Assembly (NCBI RefSeq): GCF_027409185.1
Contig: NC_084462.1
Location: 154,739,490 to 154,803,489 of the forward strand
Reading direction: 5' to 3'
Source: Cynocephalus volans
Taxonomy: Eukaryota > Chordata > Mammalia > Dermoptera > Cynocephalidae
Length of the DNA: 64,000 bases
Of this stretch, positions 52,000-64,000 are shown piece by piece. The notes beneath the pieces were generated by a model. It was not told the origin of the DNA. It worked only from the letters and a program-made list of their open reading frames with translations, and did not search any database. Each line of letters starts with the position of its first letter. The first letter of the stretch is position 1. The translations under genes and the position numbers were made by a program.

Positions 52000-53600
52000 G
52001 GGGCTGCAGCGTTCGCGACAGGCACCACCGAACCCAGCTCGGGGCTAGGCGGCCGCAGCGTTGCGGGCGTGCGGGGGCGGGCGAGAGGGATGACAGGTCT
52101 GAAGCACGCCAGCAGCACCGGGGTGAGCGGGTGAGGTGGCTTCACGTTCGCCCACCCGTGCCAAACGCTCCCGCCTAGGCCTCTGCTGCACTTGCCCCGG
52201 TCCCATGCCGCCCCAGCCCGTCTGTCCCCCGAACTCCTGGCGCGGACACTGTCCCTGCCCACTTTCCCCTGCACGCTGCAAGGGGAAGGGGTTCCCGCAG
52301 CTCGCGAGCCGCCCGCCGCGCCTCCAGGGCCTGGGCTCGGTCACGTCGGCCGGTCCCTGCGGACACCACGTTTCGCTCGGGCGGAGGAGGAGCCGCCGTA
52401 TTCCTGAGCCGCCGCCACCGCGGGCCCGGCGGGTTGGGAGGGTTTTCCTGCCGGGGCCGCGCCCGGGTGGGCGGGAGCCGCGCGCGAGCTGCGTAGCTGC
52501 ACAAACACGGCGGGGCTGCGCCGCACACGCAGCTGCGGGCGGAGGCTGCGGGCTGCGGGCCGCGGGCGGCCGACGCACGTCCACGCGCCCCGCTCCCACC
52601 GCCGCCCAGGCCGCAGAAGTTGGCGCTCGGCGGCCCCCGCGCCCCTGGTCCGGGCCGCGCCTGCAGCGCTGCAGCCCGCCGGGCGAGGGGCCGCCGTTTG
52701 CGCGCCGCCCGGGGTCCCCGCGCCGCCCCCGCCGCGTGCAGGCCTCGGCCACCGGCCGGGCAGCCCCACTTACCCCGCTCCTGCCCGAGCTTCGGCCTCG
52801 GCTGCCCCCTTCCGCCGTGGGCCGCCGCCTTCGGTCGCCTCCGGGACTCCAGCCGCCTGCACGCACTCCCCGATTTTAAAAACAAACAGGAGCCGTCGCC
52901 TCCCCGCGGCGCTCACGGAGCTTCCGCCAGCCCGCGCCTCCCGAGGCTGGGAAGTTTGCTGGCAGGGCCGGGCGGGACGCGCGGGCTGTCAGCCCCCGCT
53001 CGCGGCGCAGGAGCCTCGGCGCCCGTGCTGTCCGCCTCGCGAGCGCTCGCCCTCCCTTCGTGTCACCCCCAGTCCTGCGATGCAGTGTCAGGATTGCACG
53101 GCTCTGACTCATCGGTTGAGCTCACAGCTTGAAAAAAAAAGAGAGAGAGAGGGCGAGAGGCAACAGCGAAGGAGGAGGACTCTGGCGTGCTACAAAGGAT
53201 TGCACAACTCGAGGCTGGGAGCGCGGAGACCCAGCGGCCCGCCGGCGCGCGCGGCACCGCGGCGAGCAGGAACCAGCTCTACCACTTCATCAGCACAACT
53301 GTCTCGGGTTGGCCTCTCCGCCAGCAGGCCCGGCACCGCCCACTTCCTGCGACCAAATAAGGCCGGGGAAGGCGTCTTCAAACCTCCGGCGGCCGCTCGG
53401 GCTGGGGATTTCCAGCAGACCTCACCTCCACTCCCTCCCGAGTCGGTCGCCACCCTCCCCAGCCCAGGCCGGCGCCCCCGATGGCTTTGCTGGAACCAAC
53501 AGGCCACGCGGCCCGTTCCTTTCACACCAAGGTCAGGAGGAGACGGTGACGAAATGTTTGGAAACCCATCGATCCTGCCAGGAAAGTGTGTGTGATGTTG
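52000..53600. promoter_or_regulatory. MIDEAS: CpG island at the MIDEAS 5' end
   Basis: Very GC-rich, CpG-dense sequence over about 1.6 kb, bounded by ordinary DNA. It contains the presumed first-exon donor at 52773, an AP-1 type site TGACTCA at 53105-53111 and no clear TATA box. Open frames of 230-270 codons on both strands are due to composition. It could fire in both directions. Confidence 0.8.
52774..53100 (-). other. MIDEAS: Presumed MIDEAS non-coding first exon
   Basis: On the minus strand CGGG|GTAAGT gives a near-consensus donor, with intron 1 starting at 52773. It is the best donor in the island on this strand; weaker ones exist (for example TCC|GTGAGC at about 52912). The transcription start is unknown; the far boundary is only a guess. 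Confidence 0.45.
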
Positions 53601-54584
53601 GGGAGGGCACAACTCGCTTTCTTCCACAAAGAAAACTCTCTCGGGTTTTGGAGACAGTAAATCATGCACAATCCTCTCCAAGGCGCTTTGTTAACAGCCT
53701 CCCCAAGTTTCACTTTCTGGCTTACTAGCATCCTAGTGCATGTAAAGGTTATTGAGAAACTGGCCCCAGCGCCCTGTAAAGGACCCACACCTCCATTACT
53801 TATGTGACAAAAAGCTCCTGGGTTTAATTCTAGCAACTCAGGCCACAGTAGGGCAGCTTTTCACTCCGTGGCCACATTTTCCCCTGCCTTCCCTAAATAT
53901 ACGCCTGATCAATTTTCTGGTCCAGGTCCTGATGCCTCATTACCTCACTGATGGGAAGATGGGAAACTTCTGCAGCTCAGGAGGTTCTCACAGGCCTGCA
54001 CATTCAATTAGGCTCCAGAGCCAGGGGAGAAGTCCAGGGGAAGGAGCCCTGTTCTTCCTTCCATGTTTTTGGTGTTTTGTTTTCAAGAACACACTTTTCC
54101 TGTGGTCGGTCCTGAGAATCAGGTGCATCCCTCACTTTCTCAGAAGAGGAGCAGCAGAATATGATTCTCACCCCCACCCGACCCCCAGCCTGCAGGGCCA
54201 GGGCCTTAGCCCCCACCCCGGGAGTGGATAACACAGACAACACTCAGACCTTCTGCCTAGAAACCCTGCACTTGCTCCTGGGGGGCATGGCTTTCCCTTC
54301 CTCTTCCACCCCTTTGCTGGCAGGAGCACCTGTGTGCACCTGGAGGTCACACCTCACCCAAGAGGAAAAGGGCTTATTTGCATCGTGTTATGACAGGTAT
54401 GTCAAAGTAATATCACTTAAAACATTCTTATCAACACAATACAAATAATTATGTCAGGGGACTGGACTGGAGGATCTCTTGAAATCCCTTCCATTTTAAG
54501 GTCCATGATTCTGTGAGTGTAAAAGTGAATGGAAGAGCCAGGGAAACCACCCTCTGCAGTGAAAAGCCCAGGCTCCTGGATTTA

Positions 54585-54770
54585 GCATCCACTTTGACAG
54601 TATTGTTCCTGACAATTCTCAAAGCACTTCCTCATACAACCTACTTAACAATGCTGTGTGTGAGAAAGTTTTATCCCTCTCATCATATGGATGAGAACAC
54701 TGAGGTTCAGAGAGGTTAAGCAACTTGCATAAGGTCACAGGGCAAGCCAATCAGCTGTTACCTCTCTGCT
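54585..54770 (-). repeat. MIR
   Basis: 'ctcaaagcacttcctcatac', 'tggatgagaacactgaggtt' and 'agaggttaagcaacttgcat' mark a reversed MIR. Confidence 0.75.
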
Positions 54771-55994
54771 CCTCTTCCAGTCTCTCACAGAGCAAGGCAG
54801 TGAGCAATTGAGAAGCTGGGGTGCTTAGGCATGTACGCTGCCAGTAGATGCTAGACTCTCAGGACTCCTAGCAGAGGCTCAGTGTAGAACCTTTTTGCTT
54901 TTTCCATCTGCCTGGTTTCTACCCGCTCACTGACAACTCAACCAAGAGAGGGAGGCAAAAGCAAAGCTATTTGGTCTCTAGTGCCCATTGCTGCCAGGTT
55001 CCTCTGTAGACCTGTAGCCATCCTGACCTCCCTTGAGGGCACAGCCCCTGCAGCTGGCATGATGGCAGCCCAAAGCAAGCCCCTAAAAGCTAGTGCAGCC
55101 CAGCCCAGGGATGGTCCCAATGAACCAGAAAGCCCAGTAGGGGAGCACATTCCTAGAAAAGACTGCCACCATGGAGCCAGGGCCCAGCCTCCAGGGAACA
55201 AGTGGGAGCCAGTCCAAAGGGCATTCCCACCAGGACTTCCTCCCTGTCCCAAACCAGCTGTGGGGCCTGGCCCAGGAAGCAGCACAGGGAGCAGAGGCAG
55301 GTGCAGGACACACGAAAAACTGAGAAGTCAGTGGCCCTGGAGGGGCCCTGCTCACTCTGGAGCAGCGCATCCCTTCACCGCAACTAAACTTCCAAATTCG
55401 GGCCACTTCAGAAAGGAGAAAGGAAAGGAAGGGGGGCACGTGGTGGGGGGGGAGCAGGCTCAAGATTATTCCAAATAGCCAACCGCTCGGCAGTAGAAGT
55501 CTGCCTCCCAAAGGCAGGCAGATGAGGATGTGTAAAGAAGGCTTGCAGCCCTTTTGGGAAAGCCGTGGAAGTCAGTTTTGCTGCAGATATGACAGTGCAG
55601 AATCACTGACATGTGAAGCGAAAGTTTTGGTTTTAGAAGCTCCAGCCCCTCCTACAAGCCTCTAGGGCAAACACGAAGGGTGACCTTTTGGGGAGTGGAG
55701 GTGGGGAGGTGTTCCAGAGACCTTACCCACAGAGTGGGATTTCCTCCACCATTGACCTTCTTTACAAACTGCAGGAAAGAAAGGAGTACAGAGCTCCAGT
55801 TCCCAGAGAGTGTCTGAGGAAAAAGAAACGCTCCAGGAAACAAAGCGCCCTTGACAGGATTCCAAACTCTGGGTCCCAATGAGGGTGGGGCATGGCATTG
55901 GAGAGGCTTCCTGGCACGTGTCAGCACTCTGGCCTCCACTCAGAGTGGTCTGTCACTGCCCTGAGCGGTCATCACCAGAGTCCAGACCATTAAA

Positions 55995-56068
55995 ACCTTC
56001 CAAGGGTGAATTTTATGCTATGTGGATTATATCTCAATAAAGCTGTTATGAAGGAAAAAAAAAAAAAA
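55995..56068 (+). mobile_element. Very short L1 3' tail with A run
   Basis: 'gggtgaattttatgctatgt', 'ggattatatctcaataaagc', 'tgttatgaagg' then an A run. The last about 50 bases of an L1 3' end, severely 5'-truncated. Short direct repeats 'cttccaagg' flank it. Confidence 0.75.
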
Positions 56069-57669
56069 GCTTCCAAGGAAGTCCGGTTCTCACTGCCCAC
56101 CCACCTGCCTCCATTAACTTTCTGTTGCCATCACTCACTATTTAAAAGAGTAGTTGTCGTCTCCCCAGGCCCTATGCCTACATTCTGTCCCCGTTCTACC
56201 GTTCCTTCTCTGTCAGGACCTTTTCATTGAGGCCAGCACATGTGGTGTGTTTAAGTGAACAACTAACCTTTACCAGAGCATGGGGAATTGGGGGTACAAA
56301 TACTGCTGCAGGCATCACAAGTCCACAATGCCAGGGTCCTTATGTCCCATATGTTCCTGTGTCCCTATTATCATTTCCCTTTGCAGAATAAAGGTACTAC
56401 CTCTAGGACCTCATTACCTAGTTACAACAGAAGAAAGAGAAAATTATGGAAAGAACAGGGAACCAGGACCGAGTTTGGGTCCTTCCTTAATGTAGCAAAC
56501 CACCATGTGACCTTAGGAAAGTTGTCACTAACCTTCTCAGAACCTCATTTTTTTGGCCCCAAACAGATGCATCATAAGTGTTCGTCACATGAACAATGAA
56601 AGAATGCCTGCCTTCTAGGAGCTTGGGAGATCAAAAGGACAAAAAACCAGTTTTATAACTGAATCATGTTACGTACATATAAGGGGTTATCATTGTTGTT
56701 ACTTTTGCTATTTTGCCTTATATCTCCTCAACTAGTTTCTCCTTTTCTAGAACCTAGTTCCAGGCAAGATTTTTTTTTCCCCCCGAAAAGACCCCACTGG
56801 CCTCAGGGTGACCCTCTTCTGGGCTCTGCTCAGGGAGACTTTTTCCAACATCAACTCAGTGTCTCATCTGGGATGTCCTTCCCAGCCCCTGCTCTTTGTG
56901 TCCTTTCCACCACGCTTTTCTACAGCGCTGCCCAACCAGCCTGAATAGGACAGCCCTTTGACAGCTGTGCCTTCTCCTCGCCCCTTTTTATCAGGTCCTT
57001 TCTAAGGAAGTAGGGAGCTCAAAACCGCCCCAGTCTTTAAATTAAGCGACCGTATGCTGAGAAGTCCCTACACTGTCTTCTCTTTTACCCTTGAAACCCC
57101 AGGGGACCCTCCTCCTCAGTTCACACTGACTTCACCTGTTCTAGGGCAGGGCCACGACAACCACACCAGCCCACAGCTGTCCGCATCTCTCGGCCCTCCC
57201 ACCTGCCCCCCCCCGCCCCCCGCAGGCCTGGGCCAGGTTCTGAGTGCCTTTGTCAGGCATGAGAGGGAGCTTCTGTGGATGTCCCCAGTTGCTGCTGTCA
57301 CTCTAGGAGAGACGTCTGGCTGGTTGTAGAGAGAAGGACAAAACAGGTGTGGCTGCCAGGGAGGGCAGGCCACAGGGCCCCTGGGACAGAAACACCCTTT
57401 CTTCATACAGCAAGAGCTGTCAGTTTCCAAAGGCCTCACTTCAGCACAGTTCCATCCATGCCCCCTGCAGAACCAGCCCCAGACAGACTCCCTCACTGGC
57501 TGTTCTCTGGAACTCAGCTTCCCTGCTCTGTGGCAGTGGGCCAGGAGGAACAGGAACCTGGAGATCTGGTGTGTGCGGTGGGTATGCTTTAAAGCATTAT
57601 TTTAAAAATGAAAACAAATGCTGCAACATTGTGGAATAGAATCCAAAATTCATATTCATGTGAGTATAC

Positions 57670-57830
57670 ACGTTAAGAACACAGGCTAAGTCCACATCTT
57701 GGTTCACACTAGCTTGATGACCTTGAGTAAGCTACTTAACCACTCGTCTGCAAAATGGGAAAGATAAAGAGCTTAAAACAATGTCTGGCACACATTAAAT
57801 CTTTTATAAGTGTTGGCTGTCATTTTTTCT
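57670..57830 (+). repeat. MIR
   Basis: 'ttgatgaccttgagtaagct', 'acttaaccactcgtctgcaa' and 'aatgtctggcacacattaaa', a standard MIR. Confidence 0.8.
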
Positions 57831-57834
57831 CATC

Positions 57835-58770
57835 TCCTAACTGATCTCCTTGCTTATAGTCTTGCACGCTTTACCATCCACACTGCTATCAGAGTGATCA
57901 CACCTCTTTTCAATAGCTCCCATCATCTACTGCATTAAACTGAGACTGTTAGCTAGACTGTTAGTCATCTTTCCAGTATTATCCAGCTCTGCTGCACTTC
58001 CCAGCCCCTGCACACACAGCCAAATAACTGGAAGTTCCCCAGTCCACGAGGGTGAGAAAGTCCGCTTTCTCACCGTCCTGTCTTCACACATGCTCCTCCC
58101 TCCCTCCACCTTGATCCCCAGTAAATGCACACCCAGGTCTCCTCCAGATGTAATTTTAATGGCAGTTCTTCTGGGAAGCCTTCCTTGACTCCTCCAACTG
58201 AGGAAGGCCACTGGAGTATGTACTGTTGGAGCCCTCCCAGATCCACTTTACAAGGCTGGTGCACTATCCCCCAGCTACTGTGAGTGGTGGCTACTAAGGG
58301 CTCAGAGCTGCCCCCTTCTCTAAGGGAGCCTTTGGTGGGACCAATTCTGTGGTGGTGCAATTCATGCTCCAGGGCTCCCTGTGGGGTCTGGCTGAAGCTA
58401 GCCCAGCTGCAACACATGCTTCCTTGCTTAGCTGCTTCCCCTGCTCTATCCTGCTTCCCTTCGTCCCTTCCTCCTCAGAATATTCTTAAATAAATCCCAG
58501 GCACCCAAACTTCTGTCTCAGCCTCTGCTGGTAAGGATCAGAACAGCCACTCTCTCCCTTACACTCCCCTGGCATCCTGTTTATCTTTGCTCTGTCACCT
58601 ACACAATGTTCTCCACCTGCTTACTGCTACTTCTCTGGGATCCAAGCTCCTGAAGGGCGCAGCCTAGATATTCCTCACCTTGGTATCCCTGGTGCCTACA
58701 CAGTGACTACAAATGGTGGGCGCTTAGCGAATGCTTATTGATAAATTCATGAATAAAACAATATGTGTGA
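57835..58770 (+). mobile_element. L2, long fragment
   Basis: 'ctaactgatctccttgctta', 'ctatcagagtgatcacacct', 'ggaagccttccttgactcct' and a terminal 'gtatccctggtgcctacaca' with 'cttagcgaatgcttattgat'. One of the longest L2 pieces here, with a divergent middle. Confidence 0.8.
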
Positions 58771-59284
58771 AAATTTAAGGTAATAAAATGTAACAATTGT
58801 TATTATTACTTTTACTACTATTCTATTTCATTGAGTCTAAGAAGCACATTTTCCTCCGTTTTAACATCTCTGAAATCAGGATGCAGCTCACCACTGATAG
58901 CATATACAGATTAATTAGTAGCATTTTCTTTCTTAGCTGTACATAATAGTGCATCTTATAATCAATGGCTTGTTAGGTTCGACGTTGTATGGTGTGACTA
59001 ACTACTGAGGCTCAGTCTCCTGGGTTCTGGGGCCTGCAGCACAAAGTCCACAGAGCTGTGAGGCTCCATTATGTGAGCTCAGTAGCTGTTGGGCAATCAA
59101 GCTCTCATAAAGTGCCCTACAATTTCCCAGGGATAAGAAAGACTCCTGTGTCCAGACACCTCCGGAAACTCCCATGAAAGCAGGCCAATATGATGTGGAA
59201 CAGCTCTGGACTGTGAGTCATGAGAGCAAAGTTCTAAGCCTGGTTCTTCCTCTACTTTTCCGGATGACCCTACACAGGACCTAT

Positions 59285-59480
59285 CTAACACATCTACTGA
59301 GCATCTACTAAATGCTTGACATGATGTGAGCCCACTAGATCCACCTAGCACCCTGGGAGAAAGCCATTATCTCTATTTTACAGATAAGGAAGCTGAGGCT
59401 CAAAAAGCCTCTCCCAAGGTCATACAGATAGAATTCAACTCCTGGACTCTGATTCCTTCTCTCTACTACATGAGTTTACC
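59285..59480 (-). repeat. MIR
   Basis: 'ctactgagcatctactaaat', 'tctattttacagataaggaa', 'gctgaggctcaaaaagcct'. Reversed MIR. Confidence 0.8.
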
Positions 59481-60259
59481 TCTCTGGGCCTGTGTTTCCC
59501 CAATAAAGAAGTTGAATAAAATAAAGGGTAGACTGGAACCTCACAAGCCATTCTCCCTCATGGATGTATTTTATTTGACCCACATATAATGTTTTATTTT
59601 AATTGAATTCATTTTTTAAAACCAGGAGATTTAAACAAAAAATCAGGATTTCTGGATTGTCATGAAAAAAAATTGGAACACTGGCCACAGTGAGACCTCC
59701 TTCTTGGAGGTGATGCCAAGTAGTACTGCCAGGGGAGCAGCACTTGAATGGGACTCACATATTCCAGTTCTTCAGAGATCCTACCCCTTCCTAGGCCAGG
59801 GGTCATTGTCATTTATCATCACACTTGTGCCAGTCTCTGTCATTTCATTCCCTCTGTTCCCTGCTGGCCTTTGAGTGTGTGACCCCTAGACCAGATGAAC
59901 TCCAGTGCCTTCTCCAGCCCTAGCAGCCTATGGCTCCTTCCAGTATCTCCTTGGGCAGCCGCCCTCCAAGGAGGTCACTTTATAAACCTACTTTAGGAAC
60001 CCACTCAGACAAGCCCCTACCTGGTGTCTACCTCCTTTCCTTTGGCCTCCACCACAAGGGTCCCCTGTGTCTGTGCATCACCCTCCCTCCCACCTGGGAG
60101 CATCAGTCCTAACCAGTCAGAGGGCTGGGGCCAGAGTCCAGAGACGTGAACCAGGCAGCTGTAAAGATGAGTTAGGCCAGGTTGGGATGGGAGGGAGCCA
60201 GCGAGGAAGAGAGGACTTTGTGTTTCCCAACAGGAGAGTGGTTCAAGGAGATAAATGGA

Positions 60260-60925
60260 GTCACAGGAGTTGAGCAGGGTTTGACAAATGAGGAAACACA
60301 AACAGTAAATCATCAAGAGGAAAAATGTACTGTCTCAGCAGCAATTTAAGATATGCAAATTAGAACACCATTAAGACCTCATTATGGCCCGAGTCAACAT
60401 GAAAATAAGTAAATAAATAAAACGAGAAAGCTACTGTTGGCAGGAGCATTGGGAAACAGCTGCATATACATTGCTGTGCTACTATAAATTGTTTAAATCT
60501 TGCTAGAATGTGATTTGGCATTGTGTTGCAAGAGTTTAAGACTCTGCCCAAGTAATTATGGTTGGGGGACTATATCCCATGAAAATAATCTAAAATACCA
60601 CCACAAAGGAATTTTTACAAAAGATGCTCATAACACCTGTATATAGGGCCAAAAAATTGAAATCCATTCAGATTATGGTATGGTATAGTAACAGAATGAA
60701 ATATGAAAAGGATTGATATGTGGAAACAATCGGATGAAATCATGTTAAGTGACAAAATCAGCACCAAGAAATATGCAGAGGTAAACTTATAAACTATGTT
60801 AAAATTTCTACAGGAACATCAGAAGTAATCAGAAGAGAATTCTGAACAGTGTAAATTGTTAAGGTGTAATATTTATTCTGTTACGTTGACCAAGATTGTT
60901 TAAATAAAGATGATGATGATGAAGA
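60260..60925 (+). mobile_element. Old L1 3' region
   Basis: 'agatatgcaaattagaacac', 'tactgttggcaggagcattg', 'aaggaatttttacaaaagat', 'gtgacaaaatcagcaccaag'; the layout of an L1M 3' UTR, ending in a (GAT)n stretch at about 60908-60925. Confidence 0.7.
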
Positions 60926-61574
60926 TAGAGCCACTGGACACCATTTCCTCATCACAAAAATACCCCAGCCCAGAGTGCCAGGGAGCAGGTAGGCCAGGCC
61001 TCTGACTTGATGAGAAAAGAAGGACCATCAACAGGGAGAAGAGGGCTTAGGACTATGCTATGCGTAGGGGAGGGCCCCAGAGCTTCCCTTATCTAAAGGG
61101 CTTTGAAAGACATCTCTAGCCAAAGAAACAAAGTTACATAAATAAACCCACACCATTTAACCTCCACCATCCTGGGCGCTGACTCTTACTGCTGCATTTG
61201 AGCTCTCAATTTTACTAACACCTTATCTCAGCAACTTCTGAGGTGACACCAGTGCTCTTTGTGGGCTAGCCTAGGAACCCAACCACCATTTATAGTATTG
61301 TTTCTATGGAAATGTGTTTCAAGCTTCAAAAAATTGAGCTGCTGACGACCCTGGGGCACACACGTGGTCTCTAAATTAGGGAACTGAGAGGAGCAGTTAT
61401 TGCTAGGTCCTGGGCTCAGGAAGACAGCTTGTTACTTAGACTTGTGGCAATTAATATTCACACCATTAGCAACTATCAGAATTAGGCAGGATGTCACTGT
61501 AGGGGTGAAGACAGAGCCAGGCATTTAGGACTGTTCTAGGGAAGCACATAGATGGTTCCGACTCCCTCTGCCAC

Positions 61575-61589
61575 AGACACACACACACA

Positions 61590-61625
<36 letters not shown>

Positions 61626-61626
61626 C
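61575..61626 (+). repeat. (CA)n then (CGCA)n microsatellite
   Basis: A short CA run of about seven units passes into about nine perfect CGCA/ACGC units. Alternating purine-pyrimidine throughout. Confidence 0.95.
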
Positions 61627-62884
61627 TACTTGTTGTGGAAGATGTGGAACTGGCCTGAGTACCCCCAGTAAGCATCCAGGTAAGCCCTGAGCCCCCACTC
61701 TCCAATTTCTTTCTGACCCAGGCAAACCTCCAGCCACAAGGTCCTATTTCAGTCTGACCACAGAACAAAAAACGCCAAGTCCTGGACAGTTCCGGAATTT
61801 GGTTTTAGCAGATATATGCTTGAGGTACAACCAGGGCCCCAGCTGGGCCTGGACATCCCTCCACACACATTCTGTTGCCATGGACTCTGTTTAAGCAGGC
61901 TCCAACCTGCCCACTCAAGGTATGCCCAGGGCTCTCCAGCTCCCACTCACCTTGGGACTCCAAACAACACCAAGGAGTCTCCACTTCCAGCTCTGGTCAC
62001 ATTCCCAGCTGGTCACAGTGAAAAGGAGATCGTGGGCCCTCCAAACAGCCACTCCGCATGTCAAGAAAGTTCCTCACTCAAAAGAAAAGACTATACACAC
62101 ACAGAGCCAAACACAAGGGGGTATGGCATGTGAGAAGGCCCCTTACTAGGCGTCCAAGGTTCTAAGATGCATCAGATAGGAGAAGGTGATCAGAAGAGGG
62201 TCAGCTGCTTAGACAAGAGCCACACCTGCAGTTGCAAGTCCCTGCAGAGCTCATGGCAAAGATGTGGGGTCAGATGGCCAGGCCTGCTCAGCCAGAGGTG
62301 TACTGGATCAATGTGGGGGGCTTTATGAGTCTAGCTCTAAAGGGCAACTCTAACTTCAACACTAGAAGAAGTATGTGCAACAATGGAAACACCCAGACAT
62401 CAACTCACTAGGGCCCCACCTGGGTTAGGCAGGGCTGTGAGAGGGTAGTTTGCAAAGCACACCCTCCCTGCTGTCCATATGAACTGCAAAAGAGAAAATC
62501 AACTCCCTCCCCCAGTAGCCAGGGCCTGCAGGACGAGGCAGCCCAGAGGTGAGTGGGCGGCTCAAGCCTCAAGGGCCACACGTGCTCACCTGCTCACCAG
62601 GCTGGTTTCCTGGAAACCCAGGTGTGAACAATTGTCTGGGTGTCTGGGGCTCTAAGGCCACCCAGGGGTTGCATGCACCAGCACGGAAGGTAGAGTCCAT
62701 GCTGTGAACCCTGCATTATATGGTTAGCCAGCCTGAGAAGTCAGACCAATCTGAATTCTCCAGCCCCTGCATGCAAGTGCTAGTGGCTGATAAGACAGAG
62801 CAGGTCTTCCTGGTATTAACAGATGCAAGGCTTCAAGTCCTTCCCCCTGGCCTTCTTCCCACCCAGACCCAAAGTCTTTGATGT

Positions 62885-63445
62885 TAAGACCTTGTATTTT
62901 AAAAAAAAAAGAGTATAGATACTATATATAGATTACTAAAACAATTTCAAACACAAATACTCCATCCATAAACTCTTTACCTAAACCCAGTATTTACATT
63001 ATGCCAACTTAGGCTATGGTCAATGTAACTTAGTTTTATGCACTCAATCAAGTAAATATGCAATTTTGTTTTACTTTTTCTCACCAAAATCCAACATTTT
63101 CCCATTAATTAACATCATCTTCATATTAATGTAATAGCAGTGCAGTACTCCACTGAGTCATGAGGTATCATGAATTATATAGCCACATGGAACACAGAGG
63201 CTGTTTACAGTAATTTTTGCTATTTTAAACAATGCTGCTATAAATATCTTTGTGCTTATAGCTCTTTTACTTTTCGGATTATTTCCTTAGAATAAATTCC
63301 TAAGAGTAATACTAATAGGTAAAAAGAAATTAACATTTTCTTACAGCTTGAAGTTCTATATTTAAAAAATATATTGTTCTGTATGAGTTACTTGGATTAA
63401 CTATTTTCCAAAGTAATCTTCCAAACAACACTTCTCAATCCTACA
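62885..63445 (-). mobile_element. Old L1 3' region (reverse)
   Basis: The plus strand shows 'ttgctattttaaacaatgct', 'gctataaatatctttgtgct', 'ttccttagaataaattccta', the reverse of an L1M 3' UTR. AT-rich, no frame. Confidence 0.7.
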
Positions 63446-64000
63446 AATCAAGGTCTACTCTTCAAATCCATTTTTCCCAGTTCCCTAATGGGTTGGGCAT
63501 CCAGAATACACACCTGTAACTAAATGGATGTTGGAGGTGGCACGATTGATTTGCTGTGGAGGGATAAGGAAGGAAGACAGAGAGGTGTAAGTAGGAAAGG
63601 AGAGGGCTAGGATGGGTAGAGAGAGAAGAGCCGGCCCTGAGGAGGCAGAAACAAAGGCAGATCCCATGTACAGTCCCTCCCAAAATGAGCCAGCACCTCC
63701 CTGAACATTAAACCCCCCTCACCTACCACCCAAGCTTCCCCTGAGCTGACCTTCCAAAGACACACATTGATGGGTTCCTAAAGGGGATTTTGGAAATACT
63801 ATGTGCTTCTAGATTCCGGAAACATACCTTGCAAACAACATAAGCCATGCATTTACCAGTGGTCTTACAGGCCCATGCACATGTGGGCTCAGCACTAAGG
63901 GTGGTTCAACTTTAAGAAAGAAAAGTCTTTTAAGACAGAAAGTCCAAGTCATCAGTGACGGCAGGAAGTATGCTATTGCATTGCACTCTAAGTGGCACAC

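Larger units (their letters stand above)
34607..52773 (-). other. MIDEAS: MIDEAS intron 1
   Basis: About 18 kb between the presumed first exon and the start-codon exon. It is GC-moderate, with many MIRs, L2s, an L1 ORF2 fragment (42668-43485), one dimeric SINE (42061-42250) and a TAG microsatellite. The numerous open frames here (up to 228 codons) have no recognisable protein. Stretches without repeats that I could name, for example 35,200-36,300, 39,500-40,600, 47,000-49,100 and 50,900-52,000, show nothing I can support. Alternative non-coding exons could exist. Confidence 0.65.
53601..64000. other. Intergenic region upstream of MIDEAS
   Basis: No exon or protein I can recognise. It holds MIRs, an L2, three L1 pieces and simple repeats listed separately. 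Stretches such as 55,000-55,980, 56,060-57,600, 59,500-60,250, 61,000-61,560 and 61,630-62,880, and the end after 63,450, show nothing I can support. In human the next gene this way is PTGR2 as I recall; it is not reached. Confidence 0.65.

Noticed and set aside
52045-52885. Open frames of 236-273 codons on both strands at the MIDEAS promoter
   Set aside because: Same reason: CpG-island composition. The peptides are Arg/Pro/Ala/Gly-rich, overlap one another and show no domain.
1-64000. CRISPR arrays, operons, prophage or bacterial-type systems
   Set aside because: All evidence is for mammalian nuclear DNA; no spaced repeats, Shine-Dalgarno-led gene runs or phage genes are present.

Overview
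This is nuclear DNA from a placental mammal: intron-split genes with GT/AG splice sites, CpG islands at promoters, and AT-rich flanks full of decayed L1, L2, MIR and DNA-transposon copies. Three human orthologues are recognisable, in the order I recall for human 14q24.3: DNAL1 (+, only the last exon), PNMA1 (-, complete) and MIDEAS/ELMSAN1 (-, complete coding sequence plus a probable first exon). The lineage clue is the young SINE family. It is tRNA-derived, in monomers and dimers, starting like 'ggccagttagctcagttggt' or 'ggccgagcccgtggc' and carrying a clear B box, with perfect 15-16 bp target duplications at four insertions. I saw no Alu, B1/B2, Can-SINE, ERE or Bov elements. From memory this looks most like the CYN SINEs of colugos (Dermoptera), so a colugo is my best inference, not a proven call.

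Layout. 1-1842 is the last DNAL1 intron, mostly an old L1 3' end split by a SINE. 1843-1883 is the DNAL1 terminal coding segment, followed by a long AT-rich 3' UTR or flank with two candidate poly(A) signals and a G-rich simple-sequence tract. 8955-10985 is PNMA1, one exon read leftwards, with a SINE in its 3' UTR. 10986-11960 is the PNMA1 CpG-island promoter. 12465-34606 holds the twelve MIDEAS exons that carry coding sequence, with a 3.4 kb 3' UTR. 34607-52773 is MIDEAS intron 1. 52774 to about 53100 is the presumed MIDEAS first exon in a CpG island. The rest, to 64000, is upstream intergenic DNA with no recognisable gene.

The MIDEAS coding sequence reconstructs cleanly: twelve coding segments, all with consensus splice sites, whose phases close to 1,094 codons plus a stop. 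The product is a long proline/glutamine-rich N-terminal half, then ELM2, SANT, a charged linker and a C-terminal C2H2 finger. It is the scaffold of the mitotic deacetylase complex (MiDAC) with HDAC1/2 and DNTTIP1. PNMA1 is a 353-residue domesticated Gag-type protein. DNAL1 is an axonemal outer dynein arm light chain. The three are neighbours, not a functional unit.

No novel gene system was found. The points most worth a second look are a compact CCAAT/CRE/TATA-like promoter inside the last MIDEAS intron, a 57-60 bp duplicated segment in a MIDEAS intron, the SINE in the PNMA1 3' UTR, a strand-asymmetric G-rich tract downstream of DNAL1, and an L1 nested in an older L1.
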